Assembly: GCF_030068605.1 (NCBI RefSeq)
Contig: NZ_JASJOU010000013.1
Span: forward strand, 186,001-250,000
DNA from: Xanthocytophaga agilis
GTDB lineage: Bacteria > Bacteroidota > Bacteroidia > Cytophagales > 172606-1
Length of the DNA stretch: 64,000 bases
Direction: 5' to 3'
Within the stretch, counting starts at the first letter, position 1. Each line of letters starts with the position of its first letter. This document shows, piece by piece, positions 9,499 through 18,410 of the stretch. A program made the translations under genes and the position numbers. A model generated the notes under the pieces. That model worked only from the letters and a program-made list of their open reading frames with translations, ran no database searches and was not told the DNA's origin.

Positions 9499-9966
9499 TC
9501 AGGACTCCAAAGAATCCATAAGCTTCCAAACCAATTGCCTTGTCATAGGCTTTTGTAAAAACTTACAAACACGAGAAAATCTATACAGTCGTTTTGTATC
9601 CATCATAGTAAATGAACTACTCAGTACATACAGATAACCATTTTCCTTGAGGAAAGAAGGATAATTTTCCAGAAAACAAAGAAAATCGAAACCTTTCTGA
9701 TAAGACATGTCCATATCCAAAATTACACTCTGAGGATATTCTTCTGAAGATACAACTCCAAGATATTCACTAACAGCGGGAATGGAATTGTATACGATTA
9801 CATTTTTGGCAAATCCGGATTTGGTTAAGACTATTTTAGTGATCAGCGAATCCACTACATCATCATCAATAACAAGTGCATTTGAGAAGGATGTATATAG
9901 TTTCGCATTTAATGGGTTCATAGATAAACTACTTACTTCAAAAGAGTTATGCACAAAGTATTTCAT
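9499..9966 (-). CDS. Stand-alone response regulator receiver domain
   Basis: A phosphoryl-accepting receiver of 155 residues without a DNA-binding or enzymatic output. Visible family features are the acidic pocket (ALVIDDD), the phospho-acceptor Asp in SVILDMDMS, the conserved Ser/Thr in VLSSS, and the Lys-Pro of FLQKPMT. The first 25 residues are an extra N-terminal stretch. ATG at 9966 is preferred over TTG at 9972. It is the first gene of a likely two-gene operon with the GAF-like protein at 8232-9437. Single-domain receivers often work in phosphorelays or bind a partner; the partner kinase is not evident here. Confidence 0.8.
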   Translation of the reverse strand: MKYFVHNSFEVSSLSMNPLNAKLYTSFSNALVIDDDVVDSLITKIVLTKSGFAKNVIVYNSIPAVSEYLGVVSSEEYPQSVILDMDMSYQKGFDFLCFLENYPSFLKENGYLYVLSSSFTMMDTKRLYRFSRVCKFLQKPMTRQLVWKLMDSLES

Positions 9967-10182
9967 TTTCAATCAGGTATTTTTTCCAATCAGGAGATAT
10001 GGAAATAGCATCACAAGGTTGTAGGGAGTTATTTATCAGAGTATCCCATACTTTAGAAGCACTGTTTGGTAAACATATCATTACTATCTTCTCTATAAAA
10101 GAAAACACTGTGACAAAAAGGTGGACAAGGATTGAATGAAGTTCTTTATAAGAATGTTAACTTTAGAAAGTATAGAAAAACA

Positions 10183-10213
10183 ATACCCTGACCAAGCAGA
10201 TTGATCAGGGTAT
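10183..10213 (-). terminator. Terminator of the SusCD locus
   Basis: Stem 10183-10195 with 10201-10213 (ATACCCTGA, then CAA, with one internal mismatch) and a 5-base loop GCAGA. On the minus strand it runs into a T-rich tract. It lies 27 bases after the susD-like stop. Confidence 0.8.
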
Positions 10214-10239
10214 GTTTTTATTCTTGATAGTATTCTAAC

Positions 10240-11748
10240 TTACCAGTTAGGATTTTGCTCAATGTTAGGATTAGTATTAATTTCATTCTGAGGAATAGGG
10301 AAATATTCATGACGTTGCAGGTTAAAAAACTCTTTTCCAACCTTGTCACTATTTTCTATTTCCTCCTCAAGTAATCCCCAACGTTTCAGATCATAAAAGC
10401 GCATCCCTTCCCGAAAAAACTCGACCATACGTTGATGGCGGATTTCAGTCATCATCTGGCTCTGATTGTATCCGGCAGGCAGGTTGGCAAGTTTCGCACG
10501 GTTACGAACACGGTTTACATGTTCGTAAGCATCTGTTACTTTATCCTGCATGGTCTGTGCTTCTGCGAGCATTAACAATACATCAGCAAATCGCATTGTT
10601 TTTTCATTGATATCTGATGCATATACACCATTAGGCTGCTCATTATCCGCCCACCAGTTTTGGTACTTACGAATCATAGAACTATAGCCAAACACCAGCT
10701 TAAATTCAGTAAACGGCCGGTTATAATACATAGCCCCCGGATAATTCCAAACAATAGAAGCATACATACGTGGATCAAAGTCTCCTGTTGTCGTTTTCTC
10801 TTTCTGAAATTCAGTAAACATTTTGTCTGTGGCAGATGCTTCAAACCAACCTGCTACTTCTGTAGGTGCAAATTCCTGGGCGGTAGTAACCCCTAAGGCT
10901 TCACTGGCATTTTCACCTGCCCAAGGGTTAGTTCCCCCTACATTCTGCACCTGTATCTCAAATAAGGATTCCTTGTTATTATCGAATTCCGGTTTAAAGT
11001 TATCTTCATAATTAGGTAACAGGTCATAGCTAAAGGGAGCAGTCAACAACAATTTAAACTCTGCTTCCGCTTCAGGATATTTCTTCATATATAGATAGGC
11101 TTTTCCAAGGTAGCCAATAGCAGCGCCCTGAGTAGCCTTTCCCACCCATTCAGAAGGATAAGAAACAGGTAATGCAGCTTTTGCAGCTTGCAGGTCTGTT
11201 ACAATCTGTTGCCAGACATCCTCTTCTGGCGATTGTTTTACAAAATACTCACTCTGACTTTTTGGAACTGCTGTAATAATAGGTGTAGCTCCAAAGTTTA
11301 TAGCCAGGATAAAATAGTTTAATGCCCGGATAAATTGTGCCTCAGCTGTAAATTGTTTCTTCAGATCATCTGTAATAGGTGCTGTAACAGCATTTTCGAT
11401 AATCTGGTTAGCACGAAATATACCTGTATAAGCACCAGAGAAAATAGAGGATGGTGTACCTGTTGATGGAGTGTTAGTAAAGGTTGACAACTGATAGAGA
11501 TCTTTTACATCATTCCGAATAAAGAAGTCATCTCCCCTCCCATTAGAAAGTTCTACTCCTCTCACACCCCAGTATCCATTATTTACATCATGAAACACCT
11601 TATAGGTAGCGGCTAATGCAGATTGAAAGTCCCCCTCCGTTTTCCAGAAGTTTTCAGCAACAATAACATTTGGATTCACTGTATCCAGTTCTTTCTTGCA
11701 AGCCCCAAGAGAAAGAACCATTGTCAAAAGAATTATGTATTTTTTCAT
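10240..11748 (-). CDS. SusD/RagB-family nutrient-binding outer membrane lipoprotein
   Basis: Surface lipoprotein that captures an oligomeric nutrient and hands it to the adjacent SusC-type porin. The start is placed at ATG 11748, giving a 502-residue protein that opens with a lipoprotein signal (MKKYIILLTMVLSLGACKK, lipobox LGAC). Typical SusD features follow: an N-terminal TPR-like region with ALAATYK, the sequence AEAQFIRALNYF, and the C-terminal motifs ADVLLMLAEA, RNRAKL, REGMRFYDLKRW and YFPIPQNEI. The gene starts 19 bases after the susC-like stop, so the two are co-transcribed. No degradative enzyme gene is attached to the locus, so the substrate (glycan, peptide or other) is unknown. 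Confidence 0.93.
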   Translation of the reverse strand: MKKYIILLTMVLSLGACKKELDTVNPNVIVAENFWKTEGDFQSALAATYKVFHDVNNGYWGVRGVELSNGRGDDFFIRNDVKDLYQLSTFTNTPSTGTPSSIFSGAYTGIFRANQIIENAVTAPITDDLKKQFTAEAQFIRALNYFILAINFGATPIITAVPKSQSEYFVKQSPEEDVWQQIVTDLQAAKAALPVSYPSEWVGKATQGAAIGYLGKAYLYMKKYPEAEAEFKLLLTAPFSYDLLPNYEDNFKPEFDNNKESLFEIQVQNVGGTNPWAGENASEALGVTTAQEFAPTEVAGWFEASATDKMFTEFQKEKTTTGDFDPRMYASIVWNYPGAMYYNRPFTEFKLVFGYSSMIRKYQNWWADNEQPNGVYASDINEKTMRFADVLLMLAEAQTMQDKVTDAYEHVNRVRNRAKLANLPAGYNQSQMMTEIRHQRMVEFFREGMRFYDLKRWGLLEEEIENSDKVGKEFFNLQRHEYFPIPQNEINTNPNIEQNPNW

Positions 11749-11767
11749 AGGTTTATCAGTTGTGGTT

Positions 11768-14700
11768 TTACAAAGAGATTTGCAGTCCAAGCATAGAAGT
11801 TCTGGCGATTGGATAGGCAACATGTCCATAATCTACACCTCGATCAAATATGCCCTGATTTTCATTGGAAGAAGAGTATCGGCCCAAATCCGGATTATAG
11901 CCTTTGTATTTTGTAATAGTAAATAAGTTATCAAAACCTATATATATCCGACAGCTATTTAGTTTAATGCGATCCGTTAATGCTTTGGGAATAGTAAAGC
12001 CAACCTGTAAAGTTCTCAGACGCATATACGATCCACTTTCCAGAAAACGATCAGACACCCGTGAATTCAGGTTAGGATCATTGATAACTGCTCTTGGAAA
12101 ATCTGTGTGATTTTCAGGTGTCCAGGCATTGAGTGTAGTTTTAGCATAATTCCATTCCAGGTTCATTCCTTCCAAATCCTGACGCAATCCATTATAGATT
12201 TTATTGCCATAAGTTCCCTGAAAAAACACGCTTAGATCAAATCCTTTCCAACTGGCATTTCCACCGAAACCATACGAAAATTTAGGATTGGGACTGCCTG
12301 CATTAACCCGGTCATCATCTGATATAATACCATCATTATTAGCATCCACAAAACGGATATCTCCAGGTTTTGCAGTAGGCTGAATAGGTTGTCCATCTTT
12401 ACTGTAAGCATCTATTTCGGCCTGAGAATTAAATATACCGTCTGTTTTAATCAGATAGAATGACCCAATAGGCTCACCAGCTTTAGATAAAGTAGTAGCA
12501 GATCCATGGTGTGTAGGCTGTCCGCCACTTATCTCTTGTGTACCTGTTCCTAATTTATCTACAATACTTTTAATAGAGGTAAATGTGCCCGTCACTTGAT
12601 AAGAAAGTTCACCCACCTTGTTTCGATAAGATAATGCCAGCTCAATACCTTTGTTAGTAACCTGACCGGCATTTACTACCGGATTACTACCTGAACCCAT
12701 AGATAAAGGCAGAGGTACACGCAAAAGCAAATCTGTATTTTTACGCACAAAATAGTCAGCAGTAAGGGAGACTTTATCCTCTAAAAAACCAAAGTCTGCA
12801 CCTACGTTTACTGTCCTGGACTCTTCCCATTTAATGTTTGGATCTACCAAAGATCTCTGAATAGAGCCAGGCCATAATGTTTGATTTTGCCCGGTAACAT
12901 AGTTAAGATTCAGATCAATTGTGCGGATATAGGAGTAATTGGGAATTTCCTGATTACCAAGTACACCATAACTTCCTCTGATTTTGAATGTACTAACAAC
13001 TGTTCTTACAGGATCAAAAAAACCTTCATTAGATATATTCCAACCAACAGCTACTGAAGGGAAATTACCATATCGGTAAGCAGGCGAAAAGCGAGAAGAA
13101 CCATCCCGACGAAAATTGATGGTAACCAGATAACGATTATCATATGAATAGACCAAACGTCCAAAATAGGATTCGAGAGAGTTTTCATACGCATTACCTC
13201 CAGCAGCAATATTACCTGTACCTGCATCCAGGACTTCTATTCCATCAGGCATACCACTTTTTGAGCCAGTCAGACCACGGTACTGATTCTTTTGGAAAGC
13301 AAAGCCTAGCAATGCCTGTAGGTTATGTTTACCAAAGGCTTTGTCATAACTCAATGTATGCTCTTGTAATACAAAGGTAGTCTGATTACGGCTTTCTGTC
13401 AGATCACTATTTGGGTTAGTAAACAAACCTCCTACTACATAAGGAGCAGTATACGTATAATTGTAGCCAAAATTACCAGTATACCCGATATTGTATTTGT
13501 ATTTCAGGTTATCAAGTATTTTTAGCTCTCCATATAGATTAGCAATGATATTGGTAGCATATACTTTGGGATCTTCCAAATATAATTGAGCTACTGGATT
13601 GGCAACATTTACTACAGGTCCTGAAACTCCGGAAAAACCACCAATTGCAGCAGGATCATATATATCAAAGACAGGGATCATTTTAGGAGCAGAGCCAACC
13701 GGATTTCCTCCTTGCCCTCCCCAGCCACCGGCCATATTGCGCCAGTATTCATGCGTAAGGATCACAGTTTCACCAATCTTAAGACGTCCCTTGGTAAAAT
13801 CGCTTTTCATACGCAGGTTTACCCGATTATAATCCGTTTTTTTAACAATTCCCTGCTGGTCAAAGTAACCTCCGGATAAATTATAAGTAAAATTTTCACT
13901 ACCACCACCCACACCTACTTCATAACTTTGTACAGGTGCTGCGCGATAAATCGCCCCTTGCCAGTCAGTACCTGCACCCAGTGATTCCGGATTCTGAGCA
14001 ACATCCAGACGGGGCAAACCCGCATTGTCATGTGCCATATTACTTACGGTAGCCCATTCAGACGCGTTAAGCACATCCATTTTCTTGATAATATTCTGCA
14101 TTCCTCCATACGCATTGATTGTAATCTGAGGAGGACCCTGCTTACCTGACTTGGTAGTTACCAGCACCACACCATTGGCAGCTCTTGAACCATAAATAGC
14201 AGCGGCAGAGGCATCTTTCAATACATCAATAGAAGCAATATCTGAAGGTGCCAGATTGCTGATATTGGTCACTTGCACACCATCTACTATATATAATGGA
14301 TCATTATTAAAGAAAGAACCTGTACCACGAACCAGGATACGAACACCAGAACCAGGATTCCCCCCTGACGATTCAATATTTACCCCAGCCAAACGTCCCT
14401 GCAATGACTTTTGAACAGTATTGACACCTTGGGTACGTAGATCTTCTGCCTTGATTGAAGCAACAGAGCCTACTAGCTTATCTCTTTGCTGAGTACCATA
14501 TCCAACTACTACAACCTCTCCCAATGCCTTAATATCAGGCAACAGAGTTACATTCACTACTGTCTGGTTGGTTATAGCCACTTCTTCCGTAGTGTACCCA
14601 ACAAAACTAAATACCAATGTGCCTCCATTATCCGGCACACTGATTTGATAGTTTCCTGCCGCATCTGTAACAGTTCCATTAGTAGTACCTTTGACCAGTA

Positions 14701-15220
14701 CAGTTACTCCTGGAATTGCTTCATTATTTTCAGATGAAGTAACTTTACCAGTTATAGTGCGTTCTATTGGATGATTTCCAAGAGGTAGTGAGTAGTTTAG
14801 GGTCATAGCAGAAGAGGCCAGAGGCTGAATCCCTTTGGGTATATAAGCCTGATCCAGTTCTCTACTTTGTGACGCCGGATTTTCTTTGAGTACAATTACA
14901 TAAAAATTATCACGGACTTTTTTGTACGTAAGTTCTGTATCTCTGAAAAGGCTCTGTAACGCATCCTCCAGATTTGAAAATGTTTTTCCTTCCTGATAAG
15001 GAACATATACATCTCTCATCTCACTGTTAAAAAGAATGGACACCCTGTAGGTATGTTCCAGATCCAATAAAGCAGCTCTCAGGCTTTTGGTTGCAGTATT
15101 CTGCTGAGTGTCACGATACGATGTACCTACAGCCAGCAATTGTGAGAATCCAATCATATAGCAACCCAGAAATAAACATAGGGTCAGGTTGCTCAAGCGG
15201 AGTAATTTTGAATACTTCAT
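11768..15220 (-). CDS. SusC/RagA-family TonB-dependent transporter with STN signalling domain
   Basis: Outer membrane TonB-dependent importer, 1150 residues from ATG 15220 (an upstream in-frame start at 15247 adds nine residues before the signal peptide). After the signal peptide comes an STN domain (about residues 45-115). Next is a carboxypeptidase-regulatory-like beta domain (ITGKVTSSENNEAIPGVTV). The plug domain carries the SusC signature (GEVVVVGYGTQQRDKLVGSV and IRGTGSFFNNDPLY-like LVRGTGSF). A long beta-barrel ends in an aromatic-poor Leu-Gln-Ile-Ser-Leu strand. The STN domain is the part that in FecA-type systems contacts a FecR anti-sigma factor, and a FecR gene lies directly upstream. 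It is thus probably both importer and signal transducer. Confidence 0.93.
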   Translation of the reverse strand: MKYSKLLRLSNLTLCLFLGCYMIGFSQLLAVGTSYRDTQQNTATKSLRAALLDLEHTYRVSILFNSEMRDVYVPYQEGKTFSNLEDALQSLFRDTELTYKKVRDNFYVIVLKENPASQSRELDQAYIPKGIQPLASSAMTLNYSLPLGNHPIERTITGKVTSSENNEAIPGVTVLVKGTTNGTVTDAAGNYQISVPDNGGTLVFSFVGYTTEEVAITNQTVVNVTLLPDIKALGEVVVVGYGTQQRDKLVGSVASIKAEDLRTQGVNTVQKSLQGRLAGVNIESSGGNPGSGVRILVRGTGSFFNNDPLYIVDGVQVTNISNLAPSDIASIDVLKDASAAAIYGSRAANGVVLVTTKSGKQGPPQITINAYGGMQNIIKKMDVLNASEWATVSNMAHDNAGLPRLDVAQNPESLGAGTDWQGAIYRAAPVQSYEVGVGGGSENFTYNLSGGYFDQQGIVKKTDYNRVNLRMKSDFTKGRLKIGETVILTHEYWRNMAGGWGGQGGNPVGSAPKMIPVFDIYDPAAIGGFSGVSGPVVNVANPVAQLYLEDPKVYATNIIANLYGELKILDNLKYKYNIGYTGNFGYNYTYTAPYVVGGLFTNPNSDLTESRNQTTFVLQEHTLSYDKAFGKHNLQALLGFAFQKNQYRGLTGSKSGMPDGIEVLDAGTGNIAAGGNAYENSLESYFGRLVYSYDNRYLVTINFRRDGSSRFSPAYRYGNFPSVAVGWNISNEGFFDPVRTVVSTFKIRGSYGVLGNQEIPNYSYIRTIDLNLNYVTGQNQTLWPGSIQRSLVDPNIKWEESRTVNVGADFGFLEDKVSLTADYFVRKNTDLLLRVPLPLSMGSGSNPVVNAGQVTNKGIELALSYRNKVGELSYQVTGTFTSIKSIVDKLGTGTQEISGGQPTHHGSATTLSKAGEPIGSFYLIKTDGIFNSQAEIDAYSKDGQPIQPTAKPGDIRFVDANNDGIISDDDRVNAGSPNPKFSYGFGGNASWKGFDLSVFFQGTYGNKIYNGLRQDLEGMNLEWNYAKTTLNAWTPENHTDFPRAVINDPNLNSRVSDRFLESGSYMRLRTLQVGFTIPKALTDRIKLNSCRIYIGFDNLFTITKYKGYNPDLGRYSSSNENQGIFDRGVDYGHVAYPIARTSMLGLQISL

Positions 15221-15288
15221 ATTTAAACAGGTGTTAAGTGATAGCAAATACTATATAGTGTGCGAGGAGTATTAGCTTGATAGAATGA

Positions 15289-16290
15289 TCATTGACTGAT
15301 AAATACTTTTCCGTCTTTCCGTTCAATCTTCAGATTAAACAGCACCTTCAAACCTTCCAGTAAGATTTCAGCATTTTCATTGGGAACAGATCCGGTACAT
15401 TTCTTCTTGAGTAATCCTGAATCCTTAATCACGACATCAATACCATACATATCTTCCAGCAAGGATTTAATATCCGCGATGGTGGTTTCCTGGAAAACCA
15501 GCTTATGCGCCATCCACATAGTAGAAATGGAGGGGTCCACTTTTTTGACAACCAGTGTACTGGTATTTTGTAACTGCCTCGCAGACTCTCCAGGTTTCAT
15601 AATATACTGGCGACCTGTATGTCCTTCCTGGTAGTTTAGTTTTACCTTTCCGGAATGCAGTACAACCTCTGTCCCATTTTTGCGTTTACGTACATTAAAC
15701 CGGGTACCCAACACTTCTATCCCGAAATCATCTTCGGTCTGTACCAGAAAGCGGGCATGATCAGGCTGATGTGTTACCTCAAAATAGGCTTCGCCAGACA
15801 GAATTACTTTTCTATCTTCTCCTGGCTTCCAGTGTTTTTTGTATTGAAGTGTAGAGTTGGAATTTAATACTACAGTAGATTGATCTGGCAATATCAGTCG
15901 GGTGATCTTACCATAATCAGTCCGAACAATTAGTATATCCGTAGTATTGAAATAAAAGTAAGCAGCTAGCCCACCTAACAGAAATATCAATATGGTAGCT
16001 GCAATTCGCCAATAGGTATTTTGCTTGAAGTATAGAAAAGGTTTTAGGGATACAGTAGTATGGGAAGATCCAGACATGTTCTGCTGAAGCTTTTCCAGTA
16101 CATTAGCCAGAACTGCATCATTGGTATAGGAAGTTGGGCTATTCCACACAGCTTCCATATACTCTCTGGCAAGTTCTGAGTCTGCATTTGCTTCAAACCA
16201 ATCCAGAATAAATTTATTTTCTGTTTCGGTGGTCTGGCTGTGTAAAAATCTTTCCAGTAAATCTCTGCTTACATCTTGATTGTTGTTCAT
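15289..16290 (-). CDS. FecR-family anti-sigma factor
   Basis: Inner-membrane regulator of 333 residues that would hold the adjacent ECF sigma factor inactive until the outer membrane transporter is loaded. A cytoplasmic N-terminal domain (about 1-92, with FILDWFEANADSELAREYME) is followed by one transmembrane helix at about 95-114. The periplasmic FecR domain follows (TDYGKITRLILPDQSTVVLN, GEAYFEVTH, VLGTRFNVR) and a C-terminal STN-like module (DIKSLLEDMYGIDVVI). The order sigma, FecR, SusC, SusD on one strand is the standard Bacteroidota arrangement. It starts 275 bases after the sigma factor stop, a gap that holds no gene and is AT-rich. Confidence 0.93.
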   Translation of the reverse strand: MNNNQDVSRDLLERFLHSQTTETENKFILDWFEANADSELAREYMEAVWNSPTSYTNDAVLANVLEKLQQNMSGSSHTTVSLKPFLYFKQNTYWRIAATILIFLLGGLAAYFYFNTTDILIVRTDYGKITRLILPDQSTVVLNSNSTLQYKKHWKPGEDRKVILSGEAYFEVTHQPDHARFLVQTEDDFGIEVLGTRFNVRKRKNGTEVVLHSGKVKLNYQEGHTGRQYIMKPGESARQLQNTSTLVVKKVDPSISTMWMAHKLVFQETTIADIKSLLEDMYGIDVVIKDSGLLKKKCTGSVPNENAEILLEGLKVLFNLKIERKDGKVFISQ

Positions 16291-16565
16291 GGGTTATAAA
16301 TTATTACTACTGTTATCTCCAGTAAATTGGAGTTGTTAACAGGTATATCCATAACCCTACTGTTTACCCTTAGTCACTTTACTATTTTTTTTGTTTTTTT
16401 TATAACATTATCAATAAACGCATACTCCCCTACTTAAAGGCAAATACAACTGATTACTTCAGAAAGGATATTTATAACAGTATATATAACTGGAAAACTG
16501 GCTCAGAAAGCCCTTGAAAGTGAAAGATGGCAATCCAGAAGCTGATAGGAAATAGGCTGACTAAT

Positions 16566-17252
16566 CTAATCTTTTTGTTTCCTGGAAAACTGATCCAAAG
16601 AATAATCTGAGCAAATTATTACTTCAGAGATAGAGGGAAACTCTTTTTTTTGTAGAAAAGAGTATTCATACAAGGATGAAAAAAAGAAGTATAAAAAAAT
16701 GGATAAGCGTAGTAAATTTTCTTTGAGGAACTTCAATGCTGCACTCATTTGCCCTTCTACTGTCTTTACAGAGATATTCAGATAATCTGCTATTTCAAAA
16801 TAGGACATGCCTTCTTTTCTACTCAGATTATAAATCAATTTTCTTTTAACGGGCAGTTGGTCCACCAGTTGTGTATAATGATTCGACAGATCGGTATACT
16901 CGACTGATGTTTCCGTGGATTGATCTGCTTCGTCACTATTTGATAATACCAGCGCTAGTTTTTGTTCATGTAGCTTTTTATCACGCAGAATATGCAGAGC
17001 CTGATTTCGGGCAATGGTAAACAGATAAGAATTGAAAGATAAGTCTTCATTGAGACTTTCTCTATTCTCCCATATTTTCAGGAATATATCGTGTAGGGCA
17101 TCTTTAGCTTCCTCTTCCGAACGAAGAAATTTTATCAGAAAAGACATTACTTTTTTAGCATACTTTTTAAAAAGACAATCAAAAGCATGCTGGCTTCCTT
17201 GCTTTAGCAGGATTACATACTCTTTATCATCATATAATAAAGTATTTTTCAA
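16566..17252 (-). CDS. ECF RNA polymerase sigma factor (FecI-like)
   Basis: Extracytoplasmic-function sigma factor of 228 residues. Region 2 is seen in FDCLFKKYAKKVMSFLIKFL and DALHDIFLKIWENRE, and region 4 in LPVKRKLIYNLSRKEGMSYF with the recognition helix near NISVKTVEGQMSAAL. It would direct RNA polymerase to the FecR-SusC-SusD genes. The only usable start is a TTG at 17252, because an in-frame TGA lies four codons upstream and no in-frame ATG follows until region 2 would be broken. The C-terminus is about 35 residues longer than usual, with a hydrophobic stretch (LSIFLYFFFSSLYEYSF) that could be a membrane contact or a surface for FecR. It is the first gene of the locus. Confidence 0.9.
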   Translation of the reverse strand: MKNTLLYDDKEYVILLKQGSQHAFDCLFKKYAKKVMSFLIKFLRSEEEAKDALHDIFLKIWENRESLNEDLSFNSYLFTIARNQALHILRDKKLHEQKLALVLSNSDEADQSTETSVEYTDLSNHYTQLVDQLPVKRKLIYNLSRKEGMSYFEIADYLNISVKTVEGQMSAALKFLKENLLRLSIFLYFFFSSLYEYSFLQKKEFPSISEVIICSDYSLDQFSRKQKD

Positions 17253-17395
17253 GAGCTTCTGTCAGACTTCTAGTAGTAATAAGGAAAAGTAATAATAACA
17301 AAAAGTCCTACACTATCTTATATAAATTATGTTTTTCTTTTTATATACTCCAGATATACTTATCTACTACATATAGATTTAGAGGATGAAAAACA

Positions 17396-17508
17396 AAAAT
17401 TCCCCGGCAGAAACCACCGGGGAATTTTAGTAACAAACCACTTACAACCTAAATTTTATTTTTATATCTATAATCAGACTGATGTCTGAGGATATGTCTG
17501 CTTGACTT
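17396..17508 (-). ncRNA. Candidate small RNA or attenuated leader upstream of the sigma factor gene
   Basis: A strong intrinsic-terminator hairpin (17396-17407 with 17417-17428, stem AAAATTCCCCGG, loop 9) is followed on the minus strand by a TTTTTGTTTTT tract. About 110 bases upstream on the same strand is a -7 box TACCTTTG (17515-17522). Transcription would start near 17508 and stop near 17390, short of the sigma factor start at 17252. No ORF of note lies inside. It is either an independent sRNA or an attenuator in the sigma factor leader. A smaller hairpin (TCAGACTGATGTCTGA, 17474-17489) lies within. The remaining DNA to 17979 shows nothing I recognise. Confidence 0.4.
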
Positions 17509-17514
17509 ACACTA

Positions 17515-17522
17515 CAAAGGTA
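17515..17522 (-). promoter_or_regulatory. -7 box of a minus-strand promoter
   Basis: TACCTTTG read on the minus strand matches TAnnTTTG. The nearest TTG upstream is 26 bases away, longer than the 18-19 seen at other promoters here, so the -33 element is weak or absent. Confidence 0.4.
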
Positions 17523-17979
17523 CTACAATCACACTACTTGTAAAGTCACAATTCGCTGACTTTCATACATATAACATTTTCCACAGCGAAAATGTCCCCT
17601 CTGTAACAAAATCTTTTCATTGTAGAGATTTTAGGGTATTACACCCTTTTTACCCAGATAACTAACTGATTATCTGACAAGTATAAAATATCATGATTTC
17701 TACTTTATACCTGCAAATTATGTAGTTACACACATTTTCATACATTACATATATTGATTATCAATCATTTACTATTCTACTATCTATCTACCTATAGCAA
17801 AAATCACTTTCCAGAACATGTAGGCTGGCTAAACACTGAAGATAGTCTTGCTCTCCAACTCAGATCGAAAGAAAAATTTACGAAGTCTGAGAGTACACAA
17901 TTTAAACCAACACTACCCTTATCTATCTAATCAGGAAATGGTATTACCATAAATCTATTATTGGCAATTTATCCCATAC

Positions 17980-18363
17980 ATGATGATGAAAAAGTATCTA
18001 ATTATTTATTCTCTTACGCTATTGACTCTGCTATCGGTTGGACAAGTGTCTGCTCAGTCAAAACTTACGGAAGAACAAAAGCAGGAATTAAAGGCTCGTT
18101 ATGAAGCCTATAAAGAGAAGCTTAACTTATCTGATGATCAATCTGTAAAAGTAGAAAGCATTAACAGAACCTATTTTGAACAGCTTGCCACATTACGTAA
18201 TTCCAGTGATTCCAAACTCTCAAAATACCGTAAATATAAAGATATAAAGTCTACACGGGATGGACAGATGAAAGCTGTGCTTAGTAAAGAACAATATAAG
18301 ACCTATGAAGCATTTCAGAAAGAGATGAAAGAAGAATTCAAAGAGAACAGACGTCAACAATAA
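17980..18363 (+). CDS. Small exported helical protein, Spy/CpxP-like in appearance
   Basis: A 127-residue secreted protein. A clear signal peptide (about 1-25, ending VSAQS) is followed by a highly charged, Lys/Glu-rich helical domain. This contains LTEEQKQELKARYEAYKEKL and AVLSKEQYKTYEAFQKEMKE. The layout of two helical hairpins with repeated LxxEQ motifs recalls periplasmic Spy/CpxP-type proteins and the many small Bacteroidota proteins annotated only as hypothetical; the match is by pattern and not certain. Three consecutive ATG codons open the frame, and any could be used. It is followed 47 bases later by the serine hydrolase gene. A second protein of similar design is encoded at 26995-27390. 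Confidence 0.75.
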   Translation: MMMKKYLIIYSLTLLTLLSVGQVSAQSKLTEEQKQELKARYEAYKEKLNLSDDQSVKVESINRTYFEQLATLRNSSDSKLSKYRKYKDIKSTRDGQMKAVLSKEQYKTYEAFQKEMKEEFKENRRQQ

Positions 18364-18410
18364 TACTGATTACACTTACATTCAGTGCAACACTTTGCAA
18401 TCTAACAACT

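Noticed and set aside
3977-15220. One polysaccharide-utilisation locus covering the GH5-like enzyme and SusCD
   Set aside because: About 3.9 kb of signalling genes and a terminator separate them; linkage is not supported.
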